Positions 1 to 6,641 of a stretch of DNA of 10,898 nt are shown here, piece after piece; the stretch's first letter is position 1, and each line of letters opens with the position of its first letter. Under the pieces are notes generated by a model. The model did not search any database. It was not told the DNA's origin and saw only the letters and a program-made list of their open reading frames with translations. The DNA comes from Helicobacteraceae bacterium. Lineage in GTDB: Bacteria; Campylobacterota; Campylobacteria; Campylobacterales; Sulfurimonadaceae. The stretch covers positions 1 to 10,898 of the forward strand of contig JALUJE010000111.1 in assembly GCA_027057185.1 (NCBI GenBank), given 5' to 3'. The translations under genes and the position numbers were made by a program.

Positions 1-11
1 GTTTGTTAATG

Positions 12-40
12 TTGCTTATCTGAGCTGATTTGTGTAAAAT
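12..40 (+). promoter_or_regulatory. Possible sigma70 promoter of the cassette gene
   Basis: A TTGCTT element at 12-17 and a TAAAAT element at 35-40 (5 of 6 match to TATAAT) are separated by 17 bases. Transcription would begin near position 47, leaving a leader of about 40 bases before the ATG at 85. The -35 element is poor (3 of 6). A cassette at the far end of an array often needs its own promoter, which fits, but the call is by eye only. Confidence 0.3.
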
Positions 41-65
41 GTGTTTGAATAAAGAGTTGTGTGTC

Positions 66-74
66 AAAGAGGAG
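66..74 (+). promoter_or_regulatory. Ribosome binding site deciding the cassette gene start
   Basis: AAAGAGGAG at 66-74 lies 10 bases before the ATG at 85. It lies inside the longer reading frame that begins with GTG at 61, which itself has only a weak AAAGAG four bases upstream. This favours the ATG at 85 as the start. Confidence 0.5.
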
Positions 75-84
75 TCAAACTGAT

Positions 85-846
85 ATGGAAGAAGTAGACT
101 TCGTTGAAGCGTATAAAGAATACTGGAAAATTCTTAAGGAGAACCGTAGTTCCGTTAAGTTGCTTAAATATGACTGGATTAATATGCCCAGTAGTATTCC
201 TATCGAATGGATGGTATATTCACAATACTTAAATGAGCATTCACAGGAACTGGTAAATTCGATTAATCAGTTGGCAGTTAGTACAAGGAAGTTAAGAATT
301 TGGCAGAAATTGTTAGAGAATCACGATGAAGAGAAGAATATATATATCGTAAATGAATTTATAGAGCCTTTGGCAACGCTATGTCTTAACCTGCCATATG
401 CAATCAGAGGGCGTTTTATATTCTCTGTATCACATCTTAGTCATCAGGCAAATATGAAGAGGATAGAAAACTGGAAAGACAATTTAGCATCAGATAATTC
501 AATAGACTTCAAAGCTATGGAGAAAGTATCTAAACAATGGGATGCATATCCAGAATTCCGTTCCTCATTAAGCCTATTGTCTGATTCTGATTTCTCTGAG
601 CAAGTACATAATTTTCGCAATAAGTATCATCATCGCTATCCTCCAAGGGTTGAGTTCGGTCAAACTCAAATGGTAACGAGAAATATTGAAAATGGTAATG
701 TAAGCTATGACTTCGGTTATATTGAACCATTGCAGGTATCAAAAATGGTTCCTCTTCTAGAAACACAGCATAGGGCAGCATACAGCTCTTTCAGAAAATA
801 CCAGACCTTAGTCAATGAGCAAATCGCAGTCATATTTGACACATAA
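85..846 (+). CDS. Integron cassette protein with a HEPN-like RNxxxH motif, function unknown
   Basis: I do not recognise a named family with certainty. The protein is 253 residues from the ATG at 85, or 261 from an in-frame GTG at 61. It appears mostly helical, with no signal peptide or membrane segment. In the 261-residue numbering, a mid-protein block (about 98-130) contains an aromatic-rich helix ending SHLSHQAN, and the C-terminal half has FRNKYHHRYP at 185-194. Within it, R186-N187 and H191 fit the RNxxxH signature of HEPN domains, many of which are RNases of toxin-antitoxin or defence systems. The stop codon TAA (844-846) falls inside the attC site, the usual cassette arrangement. No partner antitoxin gene is visible in the window. 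The base composition looks more AT-rich than the neighbouring core genes, consistent with acquisition. The HEPN reading is inference from one motif and the helical character; RNase activity is not shown. Confidence 0.8.
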   Translation: MEEVDFVEAYKEYWKILKENRSSVKLLKYDWINMPSSIPIEWMVYSQYLNEHSQELVNSINQLAVSTRKLRIWQKLLENHDEEKNIYIVNEFIEPLATLCLNLPYAIRGRFIFSVSHLSHQANMKRIENWKDNLASDNSIDFKAMEKVSKQWDAYPEFRSSLSLLSDSDFSEQVHNFRNKYHHRYPPRVEFGQTQMVTRNIENGNVSYDFGYIEPLQVSKMVPLLETQHRAAYSSFRKYQTLVNEQIAVIFDT

Positions 847-927
847 CAATCGCTTACACTCGGACAAAATAAAGCTGCGCCGCTTCGCTCTGCACCTTTA
901 TTTTTCCGGTGAAGCGAGGCGTTACAA
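841..927 (+). repeat. Integron attC recombination site (59-base element type)
   Basis: The site begins ACATAAC at 841-847 (R'' type, RYYYAAC-like) and ends GTTACAA at 921-927 (R' type, GTTRRRY-like). The arms fold as follows: TAAC 844-847 with GTTA 921-924; unpaired central spacer AA 848-849 against GGC 918-920; TCGCTT 850-855 with AAGCGA 912-917; CAC 857-859 with GTG 909-911; CGGA 861-864 with TCCG 905-908; AAAATAAAG 866-874 with CTTTATTTT 896-904; then a C-C mismatch, TGC 876-878 with GCA 892-894, and a terminal loop. A856, T860 and C865 are left unpaired, all on one arm, like the extrahelical bases integrases use to pick a strand. Recombination would be expected between G921 and T922. The R boxes match the consensus only partly outside the AAC/GTT cores. 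Confidence 0.88.
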
Positions 928-1044
928 TATGCTGCTTGATTTTTCAGATTATTTGATAGGATAGGGGGGAATAATAAGTTAAGTGACTCTTTTTAGAGTT
1001 CGTTTGACCAGATACCGTAAGTAAAAGTGCCTGAGATGTCAGCG

Positions 1045-2376
1045 TTAGAGCATATCTGAAGTAATACCGTGATACCAGGATGCAATGGCATTCCCGGTCT
1101 CTTTATTGCGTTGAACCATCGCTTCAGAGCGTGCTTTGAGTCCGGTATTTTTACTAAAGCTAACACTGTGAGAGACCCAGATACCTTCTTTGGGAGTACC
1201 GTTGACCATGGAGTAGCAGATATTTCCGGGGAGATGGGCAGCGATGTCAAAGGTTTTTCCCAGGGTACGTGCTCCAAGTTCTTTGGCAACGACGTGACCA
1301 CAGGAGTTTGCCATGTGACCGCTTTTAGGAAACGGATGTCCGCCGGCATCACCCAAAACATAAATTTTATCATCGGTAACGCTTTCAAAACCGGGTGCTT
1401 TGAGTTTTACCCATCCTGATTCATTGCATTCGAGTCCGGCAATGTCAATCAGTTTTGCCGGTTTCATGGGAGGAATAATATTGGCATAGGAAAACGCGAT
1501 GCTTTTAGGCACATAGGAGAGTGTTTTGGTCTGAAAGGTTTCAATGTTTACATGTTTTGTCTTTAAATCAATTCCTTTGATTTCAGCGGTAGGAATGTAT
1601 TCAATATAGCCACGATACAGGGTTTGGAAACTCTCCAGAAAGCCTTTGGCTTTGGTGGCCGGTTTTTCTCGAGGATCAAGCAGTACTACTTTCCCTTTGA
1701 TGCCGTGTGTTTTGAAATAGTAGGCAATCATACACGCTCTCTCATAGGGGGCGGGAGGACAACGGTACGTCCCTGAAGGCACGGTAATAATGAAATTTCC
1801 GCCCTGAAAATTTTCAATGGCTTTTTTAAGACGGAGGTGCTCACTTCCAGGTTTCATGGCAGGTGGATAGTGTGTATAGACCGCCTTGGCAATGGAGATA
1901 TCAGCAAAAAGCTGGCTGTAGTCGTAGTCAATTCCGGGTGAGAGTACCAGATAGTCGTAGTGATAGCACGCATTATTGGTAGTGACGGTTTGCGCTTTTT
2001 TGTCAATATCCGTAATAACCTCATGAATCAGATTATAGCGGTATTTTATGGAGGCACTTAGGTAATCAAAACTGAGATCTTCAAGCGAGACATTATCCAC
2101 CCCGCCGAGCCAGATATTGCTATAGGGACACGATACAAACGTTCGGTTTTGTTCAATCAGCAGCACTTCAAGAGCCGGGTTGCTCTCTTTGAGATAGCGT
2201 GCGGTGGTGAGACCGCCAAAACCGCCACCACAGACAATGACTCTGGTCTTGTTTGAGGTGTTAAGAGGCTTTTTGCCTGTCGTACATTTTGGCAATGTTG
2301 CCGCTTGTAACGATAGCGGCAGTGTTGAACTTGCGGCGACGGTACCCAGCCCTTTTAGTAGGTCTCTTCTAGTCAT
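1045..2376 (-). CDS. fccB: Sulfide dehydrogenase flavoprotein, FCSD/SoxF type (FccB-like), Tat-exported
   Basis: Predicted periplasmic FAD enzyme of 443 residues that would oxidise sulfide to sulfur or polysulfide and pass electrons to a c-type cytochrome. The N-terminus has a twin-arginine signal (RR at 3-4, then a hydrophobic stretch to about residue 26). The FAD-binding Rossmann motif GGGFGG is at 50-55. C83, in the SCPYSN segment, and C387, in the NICYS segment, sit where the redox-active disulfide cysteines of Allochromatium FccB lie (Cys42 and Cys337 of the mature protein, from memory). The family block RCPPAPYERA is at 205-214 and the second FAD segment LGDAGG at 341-346. The length is normal. 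Its start ATG follows the stop of the upstream small gene by two bases, with AAGGAG inside that gene's last codons, so the two are co-translated. No cytochrome subunit gene lies beside it. FccB and SoxF cannot be told apart here; sulfide:quinone reductase is less likely because of the Tat signal and cysteine pattern. Confidence 0.85.
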   Translation of the reverse strand: MTRRDLLKGLGTVAASSTLPLSLQAATLPKCTTGKKPLNTSNKTRVIVCGGGFGGLTTARYLKESNPALEVLLIEQNRTFVSCPYSNIWLGGVDNVSLEDLSFDYLSASIKYRYNLIHEVITDIDKKAQTVTTNNACYHYDYLVLSPGIDYDYSQLFADISIAKAVYTHYPPAMKPGSEHLRLKKAIENFQGGNFIITVPSGTYRCPPAPYERACMIAYYFKTHGIKGKVVLLDPREKPATKAKGFLESFQTLYRGYIEYIPTAEIKGIDLKTKHVNIETFQTKTLSYVPKSIAFSYANIIPPMKPAKLIDIAGLECNESGWVKLKAPGFESVTDDKIYVLGDAGGHPFPKSGHMANSCGHVVAKELGARTLGKTFDIAAHLPGNICYSMVNGTPKEGIWVSHSVSFSKNTGLKARSEAMVQRNKETGNAIASWYHGITSDML

Positions 2377-2378
2377 AC

Positions 2379-2720
2379 TTACTCCTTTTCATCACAGATG
2401 GCATGATCTTTTTTGTCTTTGGCATAGTGCACGACAAAAGCTTTTAAATGCGGCATTATCTCTACAAACTTAGCACTCTTAAAAAGTGTGTCAAGCTGCG
2501 GATCAATGCCTGAAAACCGCTCTTTAAACAGCGTGGCATTGTTGTCAAATAATGTGAGCCACTCTTGTGTAGTATATTGTTTTGAGAAGAGATCTCCTCG
2601 CATGTTTAGTGGCTTTTTCAGGAGGTATTTGTAATAGACCATCCCTTTTGTTTGACTGCCTGTAACGTCATTGGCCATACACTGTAACATAAATACCAAA
2701 GAGAGCGCAATCTTTACCAT
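2379..2720 (-). CDS. Small secreted protein paired with the sulfide dehydrogenase flavoprotein
   Basis: A 113-residue protein with a hydrophobic N-terminal segment (about residues 3-16) that looks like a Sec signal peptide, probably cleaved near the MAND stretch. The mature part contains GMVYYKYLLKKP and YTTQEWLTLF, a pattern I associate with small Campylobacterota proteins sometimes labelled cytochrome c. There is no CxxCH, so it should not carry covalent haem. Only two cysteines occur: one in the signal region, one near the C-terminus. ATG 2718-2720 was chosen because AAGGAG (2731-2736) precedes it by 10 bases. A longer frame from 2756 would put its start codon inside a likely -10 box. It is two bases upstream of the flavoprotein gene, so it may be an accessory or docking partner taking the place of FccA; this is inference from context. 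It is not a convincing lipoprotein, because the residues before the first cysteine do not fit a lipobox. Confidence 0.75.
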   Translation of the reverse strand: MVKIALSLVFMLQCMANDVTGSQTKGMVYYKYLLKKPLNMRGDLFSKQYTTQEWLTLFDNNATLFKERFSGIDPQLDTLFKSAKFVEIMPHLKAFVVHYAKDKKDHAICDEKE

Positions 2721-2730
2721 TGACGAAACA

Positions 2731-2736
2731 CTCCTT
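2731..2736 (-). promoter_or_regulatory. Ribosome binding site deciding the start of the small secreted gene
   Basis: AAGGAG on the minus strand, 10 bases before the ATG at 2720. It supports the shorter 113-residue product, which begins directly with a signal peptide, over the 125-residue reading frame. Confidence 0.6.
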
Positions 2737-2751
2737 GAATATAATGCCATA

Positions 2752-2757
2752 ATCATA
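2752..2757 (-). promoter_or_regulatory. Likely -10 element for the small secreted protein-flavoprotein pair
   Basis: TATGAT on the minus strand, preceded by TGC, giving an extended -10 (TGnTATGAT). No good -35 is visible, only T-rich sequence, as is common in Campylobacterota. Transcription would start near 2745, about 25 bases before the ATG at 2720. It lies in the 182-base gap after lysS, so the pair may have its own promoter rather than depend on read-through. Confidence 0.35.
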
Positions 2758-2902
2758 GCAGAAGAGATGGTGTAAAATAAAGTAATCCTATAATATTAGT
2801 AAGGTATTGAAACGAAGGTGTTTTAGTGTCCAGAATATTTTGCTTGTAGCGATGGTCGTTTTCATTGAAAATCAGGACGGAGTAGACCTGAAATTTCAGC
2901 TG

Positions 2903-4420
2903 CTATTTGGGTGTGCTCTCTTCATCTTTTATTTCATTGCTCAGTGGTTTCATAGCAGGAAAGAGCAGTACATCACGAATGGAGTGCTCATTGGTCAGCA
3001 TCATAACCAGACGGTCAATACCAATGCCCTGACCCGCAGTTGGAGCCATACCGTAGCTAAGTGCCGTGACAAAATCTTCATCCATTTCATGTGCCTCATC
3101 ATCACCGGCATCTTTGGCATCGAGTTGCCCTTTAAAGCGCTCATATTGATCAAGTGGGTCATTGAGTTCACTAAAGGCGTTGGCAATCTCTTTTCCGGCA
3201 ATAAAAAGTTCAAATCGTTCCGTAACAGCTAGATTTTCATCTGAGCGTCGCGCCAAGGGGGAGATTTCTACCGGATAGTCGGTAACAAATGTCGGATCAA
3301 TCAGTTTGGCTTCTACAAATTCATCAAAGAGCTTTCCGTGGAGCTGCCCCAGATTGAGATGGTCATTTACTAGGACATGGTGTGTCTGCAAATAAGCAAT
3401 AATGGCCTCGGGATTTTGCAGTATCTCTTGGGGTACACCACCGATGGTATGAAGAGATTCTACCAGACCAAGTTCACTAAAGTTGTCAAAATTAATCTCT
3501 AAATCTCCATAAGGCAGAAGTTTTGGAAGCTTTAGATGATCAAATAGATACTCAAATAACTCTTTGGTCAGAGCAATAAGATCACGGTAAGTTTTATAGG
3601 CCCAGTAAAATTCAATAGAGGTAAATTCTGGATTGTGGGTCGCATCCATTCCTTCGTTGCGAAAGTTTCGGTTAATCTCAAACACAGCTTCAAATCCGCC
3701 GACTATGAGTCGTTTGAGGTAGAGTTCTGGAGCAATACGTAAGTAGCGGTCAACTCCCAGCGCGTTATGATGGGTAACAAAGGGTTTGGCGTTGGCACCA
3801 CCGGCAATAGGGTGCATCATAGGTGTTTCAACTTCCAAAAAACCTTTGTCCTCAAAAAAACGGCGAATGAGCGAGATGACTTTAGAGCGTGTCTGAAAGG
3901 TTTTTTTGACGTCAGCGTTCATGATAAGATCGAGATAACGTTGACGATAACGCAGTTCCTTGTCGGTAATACCATGATATTTTTCCGGTAAGGGCGAGAG
4001 TGCTTTTGTTAGTATGGTGAGATGATTGACATGCAACGAGAGTTCTCCCTTGTTGGTCACAAAGGGAAAGCCACACACCTCAATAATATCACCCACTTCA
4101 ATGAGCTTTTTAATCTCATTATAAAATCCTTCCGGAAGCGCATCTCGTGCCAAATATATCTGTAGCAGACCACTTTCGTCTTCAATTTTTAAAAAGCTGG
4201 CTTTCCCCATAAGACGGTAGAATTTGATGCGTCCGGCAACACAGTAATGGCGATTTTCGGCACGTCTATCTTCGAGTTGCGCAATATCATCATTGACACT
4301 GAGAAATTTCTCAACCGTGGTGTTGCGTTTGGAAAAATTGGAATAGGGGTTATGCCCAAGTTCCCGTAGTTTTTTGGCTTTTTCAATGCGTAACTGAACA
4401 AATTGATTATCAAATACCAA
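2903..4420 (-). CDS. lysS: Lysyl-tRNA synthetase, class II
   Basis: Cytoplasmic enzyme that charges tRNA-Lys with lysine using ATP. The 505-residue length is typical. An OB-fold anticodon-binding domain spans about 57-137. The class II catalytic core follows: motif 1 around 184-201 (RRFFEDKGFLEVETP), motif 2 around 246-275 (FEINRNFRNEG with R251, R254 and E256 region) and motif 3 around 463-487 (GIGIDRL). The start is TTG (4418-4420) with a strong AAGAAGGA five bases upstream; the next methionine, M71, lies inside the OB fold and would destroy it. It is the last gene of the GGDEF-cvpA-fur-lysS run, 20 bases after fur. In Campylobacter jejuni lysS also follows fur but is then followed by glyA; here the next genes are the small secreted protein and flavoprotein instead. 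Confidence 0.97.
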   Translation of the reverse strand: MVFDNQFVQLRIEKAKKLRELGHNPYSNFSKRNTTVEKFLSVNDDIAQLEDRRAENRHYCVAGRIKFYRLMGKASFLKIEDESGLLQIYLARDALPEGFYNEIKKLIEVGDIIEVCGFPFVTNKGELSLHVNHLTILTKALSPLPEKYHGITDKELRYRQRYLDLIMNADVKKTFQTRSKVISLIRRFFEDKGFLEVETPMMHPIAGGANAKPFVTHHNALGVDRYLRIAPELYLKRLIVGGFEAVFEINRNFRNEGMDATHNPEFTSIEFYWAYKTYRDLIALTKELFEYLFDHLKLPKLLPYGDLEINFDNFSELGLVESLHTIGGVPQEILQNPEAIIAYLQTHHVLVNDHLNLGQLHGKLFDEFVEAKLIDPTFVTDYPVEISPLARRSDENLAVTERFELFIAGKEIANAFSELNDPLDQYERFKGQLDAKDAGDDEAHEMDEDFVTALSYGMAPTAGQGIGIDRLVMMLTNEHSIRDVLLFPAMKPLSNEIKDEESTPK

Positions 4421-4425
4421 GTAGA

Positions 4426-4433
4426 TCCTTCTT
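4426..4433 (-). promoter_or_regulatory. Strong ribosome binding site for the TTG start of lysS
   Basis: AAGAAGGA on the minus strand, ending five bases before the TTG at 4420. It explains how a non-ATG start can serve an essential, well-expressed gene. Confidence 0.6.
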
Positions 4434-4440
4434 TAAATAG

Positions 4441-4917
4441 TTATTTTTTTTGACATGTTTTACATGTACCGTATATCTGCATGGAATGATCGCTCATTTT
4501 AAAGCCCAGTTCCGTCGCAATCAGCTGCTGGCGTGTTTCAATCTCTTCATCGACAAATTCGGTGATTTCACCACATTCGGTACAGATAATATGGTCATGG
4601 TGGTCTTTGGCACCAAGTTCATATTTTTTTCCCTGTGCACCAAAAGAGAGTGAGGTGACCATATCGGAATCTTCCAGGAGTGAGAGTGTCCGGTAAATCG
4701 TTGCTATACCGGCTTTAAGTTCCGGGCGTTTGTGAATAATGAGTTGATGCAGAGCCTCGGGCGTCAAATGCTCATCAGAATTGTAGAGCATCTCTAAAAT
4801 GACCTCTCTTTGAATGGTAAACTTTAAACCATTACGTTTGAGTAGTTCCTTAAAATCGGCCAGAAGTGTTCCATACTCTATGGTGCGTTCAGAAAAATCA
4901 GTTGTTTTATTGGGCAT
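4441..4917 (-). CDS. fur: Ferric uptake regulator, Fur family
   Basis: Metal-responsive transcriptional repressor of 158 residues; as Fur it would bind operators of iron uptake genes when loaded with Fe(II). A winged-helix DNA-binding domain covers about 20-95, with the recognition helix AGIATIYRTLSLLE at 69-82. The dimerisation and metal domain has HHDH at 106-109, C112 and C115, and C152 and C155, which together form the Cys4 structural zinc site known in the family. The sequence resembles C. jejuni Fur closely from memory, including FTIQREV and FGAQGKKYEL-type segments, which favours Fur over Zur or PerR. It starts one base after the cvpA stop codon, with AGGAG six bases before ATG, so it is expressed with cvpA and the GGDEF gene. 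No classical Fur box was found upstream of the operon by eye. Confidence 0.93.
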   Translation of the reverse strand: MPNKTTDFSERTIEYGTLLADFKELLKRNGLKFTIQREVILEMLYNSDEHLTPEALHQLIIHKRPELKAGIATIYRTLSLLEDSDMVTSLSFGAQGKKYELGAKDHHDHIICTECGEITEFVDEEIETRQQLIATELGFKMSDHSMQIYGTCKTCQKK

Positions 4918-4918
4918 A

Positions 4919-5536
4919 CTATTCTCCTGATGGTCGTGTGGTTGTGATATTCATCTCTTTAGATACGGTGTCAATAATCATCCCTTTGGCACTGTCACTG
5001 ACGGCTTGCGTACCTTTTTCAATGGTTTGCGCCATATTTTCCGAGACTTCGGTAGGATCAAGGTGCATAATATAGCCGCCTACCTCCGCCATGACCGGAA
5101 ATAGAAAACTGTTTTGCATCATGGGCTCAAGTTTGGTTTTGATGGCATTGATATTGTTCATGGCGTAAACAATAACCGCGGCAATGAGAAAAAATTTTCC
5201 ACTACCAATGATGAAACCGAAAATGCGATCAACAACACCCAAACCACTGGCACTGCCAAGCTTTTTAAATAGTGAACCCAACGCAATCATGAGAACCCAG
5301 AAAACGGCGAGAGTCACCAAAAATCCAGTAAAGTTAATAGCGGCAGAATTCTCAAAGTGAAAAAAGAGATCGCTGATTTTTTGACCGACCGTTTCACCAA
5401 AACGAGAGGCAATAAAAATACCGCCGATAATTCCGACGAGACCGAACATCTCTTTGAAAAAACCGTTAATAATCCCTTTAAGTCCTAGTAAAAGGACAAT
5501 GGCACCGACAACAATATCGAAATAGTTAATATCCAT
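4919..5536 (-). CDS. cvpA: CvpA family membrane protein
   Basis: Inner-membrane protein of 205 residues with hydrophobic segments near 7-24, 30-47, 66-90 and 105-126, and a hydrophilic, charged C-terminal tail from about 150. The VVDRIFGFIIG block at 101-111 matches the DRxxGxxxG signature of CvpA. The E. coli founding member is required for colicin V production; in other bacteria the family has been linked to envelope stress and bile resistance, but its biochemical role is not settled. The start codon overlaps the stop of the GGDEF gene in a TAATG junction, and fur begins one base after its stop. The C. jejuni fur gene also has a cvpA-type gene just upstream, so this pairing appears conserved in the phylum. 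Confidence 0.88.
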   Translation of the reverse strand: MDINYFDIVVGAIVLLLGLKGIINGFFKEMFGLVGIIGGIFIASRFGETVGQKISDLFFHFENSAAINFTGFLVTLAVFWVLMIALGSLFKKLGSASGLGVVDRIFGFIIGSGKFFLIAAVIVYAMNNINAIKTKLEPMMQNSFLFPVMAEVGGYIMHLDPTEVSENMAQTIEKGTQAVSDSAKGMIIDTVSKEMNITTTRPSGE

Positions 5537-6447
5537 TACAAATCTACCTTTAGTTGAGCTTTTCCTGCTTTTTTTGCTGTATACATTGCTTGATCGGCAC
5601 GTTCTATTACCGATTCAAACGTATCATTTTGTTTCATCTGTGTTAGACCGATACTGACCGTCATATTGATCTCTTTATCCTGATAGAGTATTTTATTTTT
5701 GCGAATGAGTTCTAAAATACGTTCTGCAACCAACCGTGCTTCATGTCTCTTAATACGATTTAGCACCAGTACAAACTCTTCACCGCCAAAGCGAAAAATC
5801 TTGTCATTGTCTCGAAGTGTATGTTTTAGAAGGTTTGCTAAAAAGATAAGTACCTTGTCTCCGGCTAGGTGACCAAAGGTATCATTAGTCCGTTTAAAGT
5901 CGTCCAGGTCGATCATAACCAAAAAGCTCTCATTGAAATGGGTATGTCCGTTCTTGAGTATTTGATCAATATATTGATGCAGCGCATAACGGTTATAGAC
6001 CTTGGTCAGAGCATCAATGCTAGACTGCACCTCGAGTGCTTCAACTTTTGCCATAAGTTTCATAATGGTTTTATTGGCTTCATCAACTTCTTGATTCAGG
6101 TGAGATTGAATGGTTTTAAAGCGTTCCAAGACATTGTACTCATCTTGTTTGATACTATTAATAATTTCATTTTGGTTTTGTGAAATAACAGTGATGTTTT
6201 CATTGTATTTGGAGTAGGAGTTGATACTGATGCGTGCAAGTTCCTGATACTCGCTGTCCATAAGAAGCTGGGGGTTCTTGAAAGCATTGTTTTCTCCGTT
6301 GTTTTCTTCTTCAAGCACAATTTTTCTGGCACTGGCCTGAACAAAATCCATAAGGAAATCAGCATCTAAGTAGGTCGTGGTATCGATTTTGTTCAATACG
6401 TCATGGTAAGCGGCCGAGATGATTTGTTTCGCTTCATCTTTGTCCAT
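5536..6447 (-). CDS. Diguanylate cyclase (GGDEF domain protein)
   Basis: Predicted cytoplasmic enzyme of 303 residues that makes cyclic di-GMP from two GTP. The C-terminal GGDEF domain spans about 141-303. It contains DALTKVYNR at 145-153, the metal/GTP segment MIDLDDFKRTND at 178-189, and the active-site motif GGEEF at 221-225. RDND at 212-215 sits exactly five residues before it, the RxxD product-inhibition (I) site. The domain therefore looks catalytically complete and feedback-controlled. The N-terminal 140 residues are helical, with a likely coiled coil at about 100-140, and match no PAS, GAF, REC or HAMP pattern that I can see. There is no membrane segment, so the input signal is unknown. 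It is first in the operon; AAGGA lies eight bases before ATG. Confidence 0.92.
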   Translation of the reverse strand: MDKDEAKQIISAAYHDVLNKIDTTTYLDADFLMDFVQASARKIVLEEENNGENNAFKNPQLLMDSEYQELARISINSYSKYNENITVISQNQNEIINSIKQDEYNVLERFKTIQSHLNQEVDEANKTIMKLMAKVEALEVQSSIDALTKVYNRYALHQYIDQILKNGHTHFNESFLVMIDLDDFKRTNDTFGHLAGDKVLIFLANLLKHTLRDNDKIFRFGGEEFVLVLNRIKRHEARLVAERILELIRKNKILYQDKEINMTVSIGLTQMKQNDTFESVIERADQAMYTAKKAGKAQLKVDL

Positions 6448-6479
6448 CTTAGAAATCCTTATGTTATATTAAATGGTGC

Positions 6480-6485
6480 ATTATA
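6480..6485 (-). promoter_or_regulatory. Consensus -10 element of the GGDEF-cvpA-fur-lysS operon
   Basis: A perfect TATAAT on the minus strand, 32 bases before the GGDEF start codon, giving a leader of about 25 bases. The region 17 bases upstream is T-rich without a TTGACA-like box, as is usual for sigma70 promoters in Campylobacterota. No second promoter was visible within the operon by eye. Confidence 0.5.
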
Positions 6486-6537
6486 CATCCCAAAAGCATA
6501 AATAAACTTGATATAGAGATGGTAATGATCCAATTTT

Positions 6538-6543
6538 TATGAT
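6538..6543 (+). promoter_or_regulatory. Possible -10 element of the DAHP synthase gene
   Basis: TATGAT preceded by a run of five T residues, about 100 bases before the DAHP synthase start. It would give a leader of roughly 90 bases. I saw no leader peptide rich in Phe, Tyr or Trp codons and no attenuator hairpin in that leader. Confidence 0.2.
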
Positions 6544-6641
6544 GATTGGTGGAAACAGATAGTAGTATTAGTAGTTCTTTAGCTAAATTTAGGTAGCATT
6601 CCTCCAAAAAAACTGACCTGTTCAAAACTAAGGTATATATT

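Noticed and set aside
1..11. Right end of a preceding attC or attI (GTTTGTT or GTTAATG) at the window's left edge
   Set aside because: Both fit GTTRRRY only partly, and the left arm needed to test folding lies outside the window.
61..84. GTG at 61 as the start of the cassette gene
   Set aside because: It is open in frame, but the better ribosome binding site (66-74) lies downstream of it and serves the ATG at 85. It cannot be fully excluded.
986..999. ACTCT-TTTT-AGAGT hairpin as a terminator after the flavoprotein gene
   Set aside because: The stem is only five AT-rich pairs and no T-tract follows it on the minus strand.
993..1419. Overlapping frames on both strands at the end of the flavoprotein gene (a possible frameshifted tail)
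   Set aside because: The flavoprotein ends naturally with SWYHGITSDML, as in its family, and the other frames carry no recognisable continuation.
2888..2899. Perfect 12-base palindrome CTGAAATTTCAG just after the lysS stop, as an operator or terminator
   Set aside because: It has no loop or T-run for termination and matches no operator I recognise. A palindrome of this length can occur by chance.
2807..3232. Plus-strand frame of 141 codons with an apparent hydrophobic N-terminus
   Set aside because: Most of it is antisense to the C-terminal catalytic end of lysS, which has intact motif 3. It has no family resemblance and is best seen as a shadow frame.
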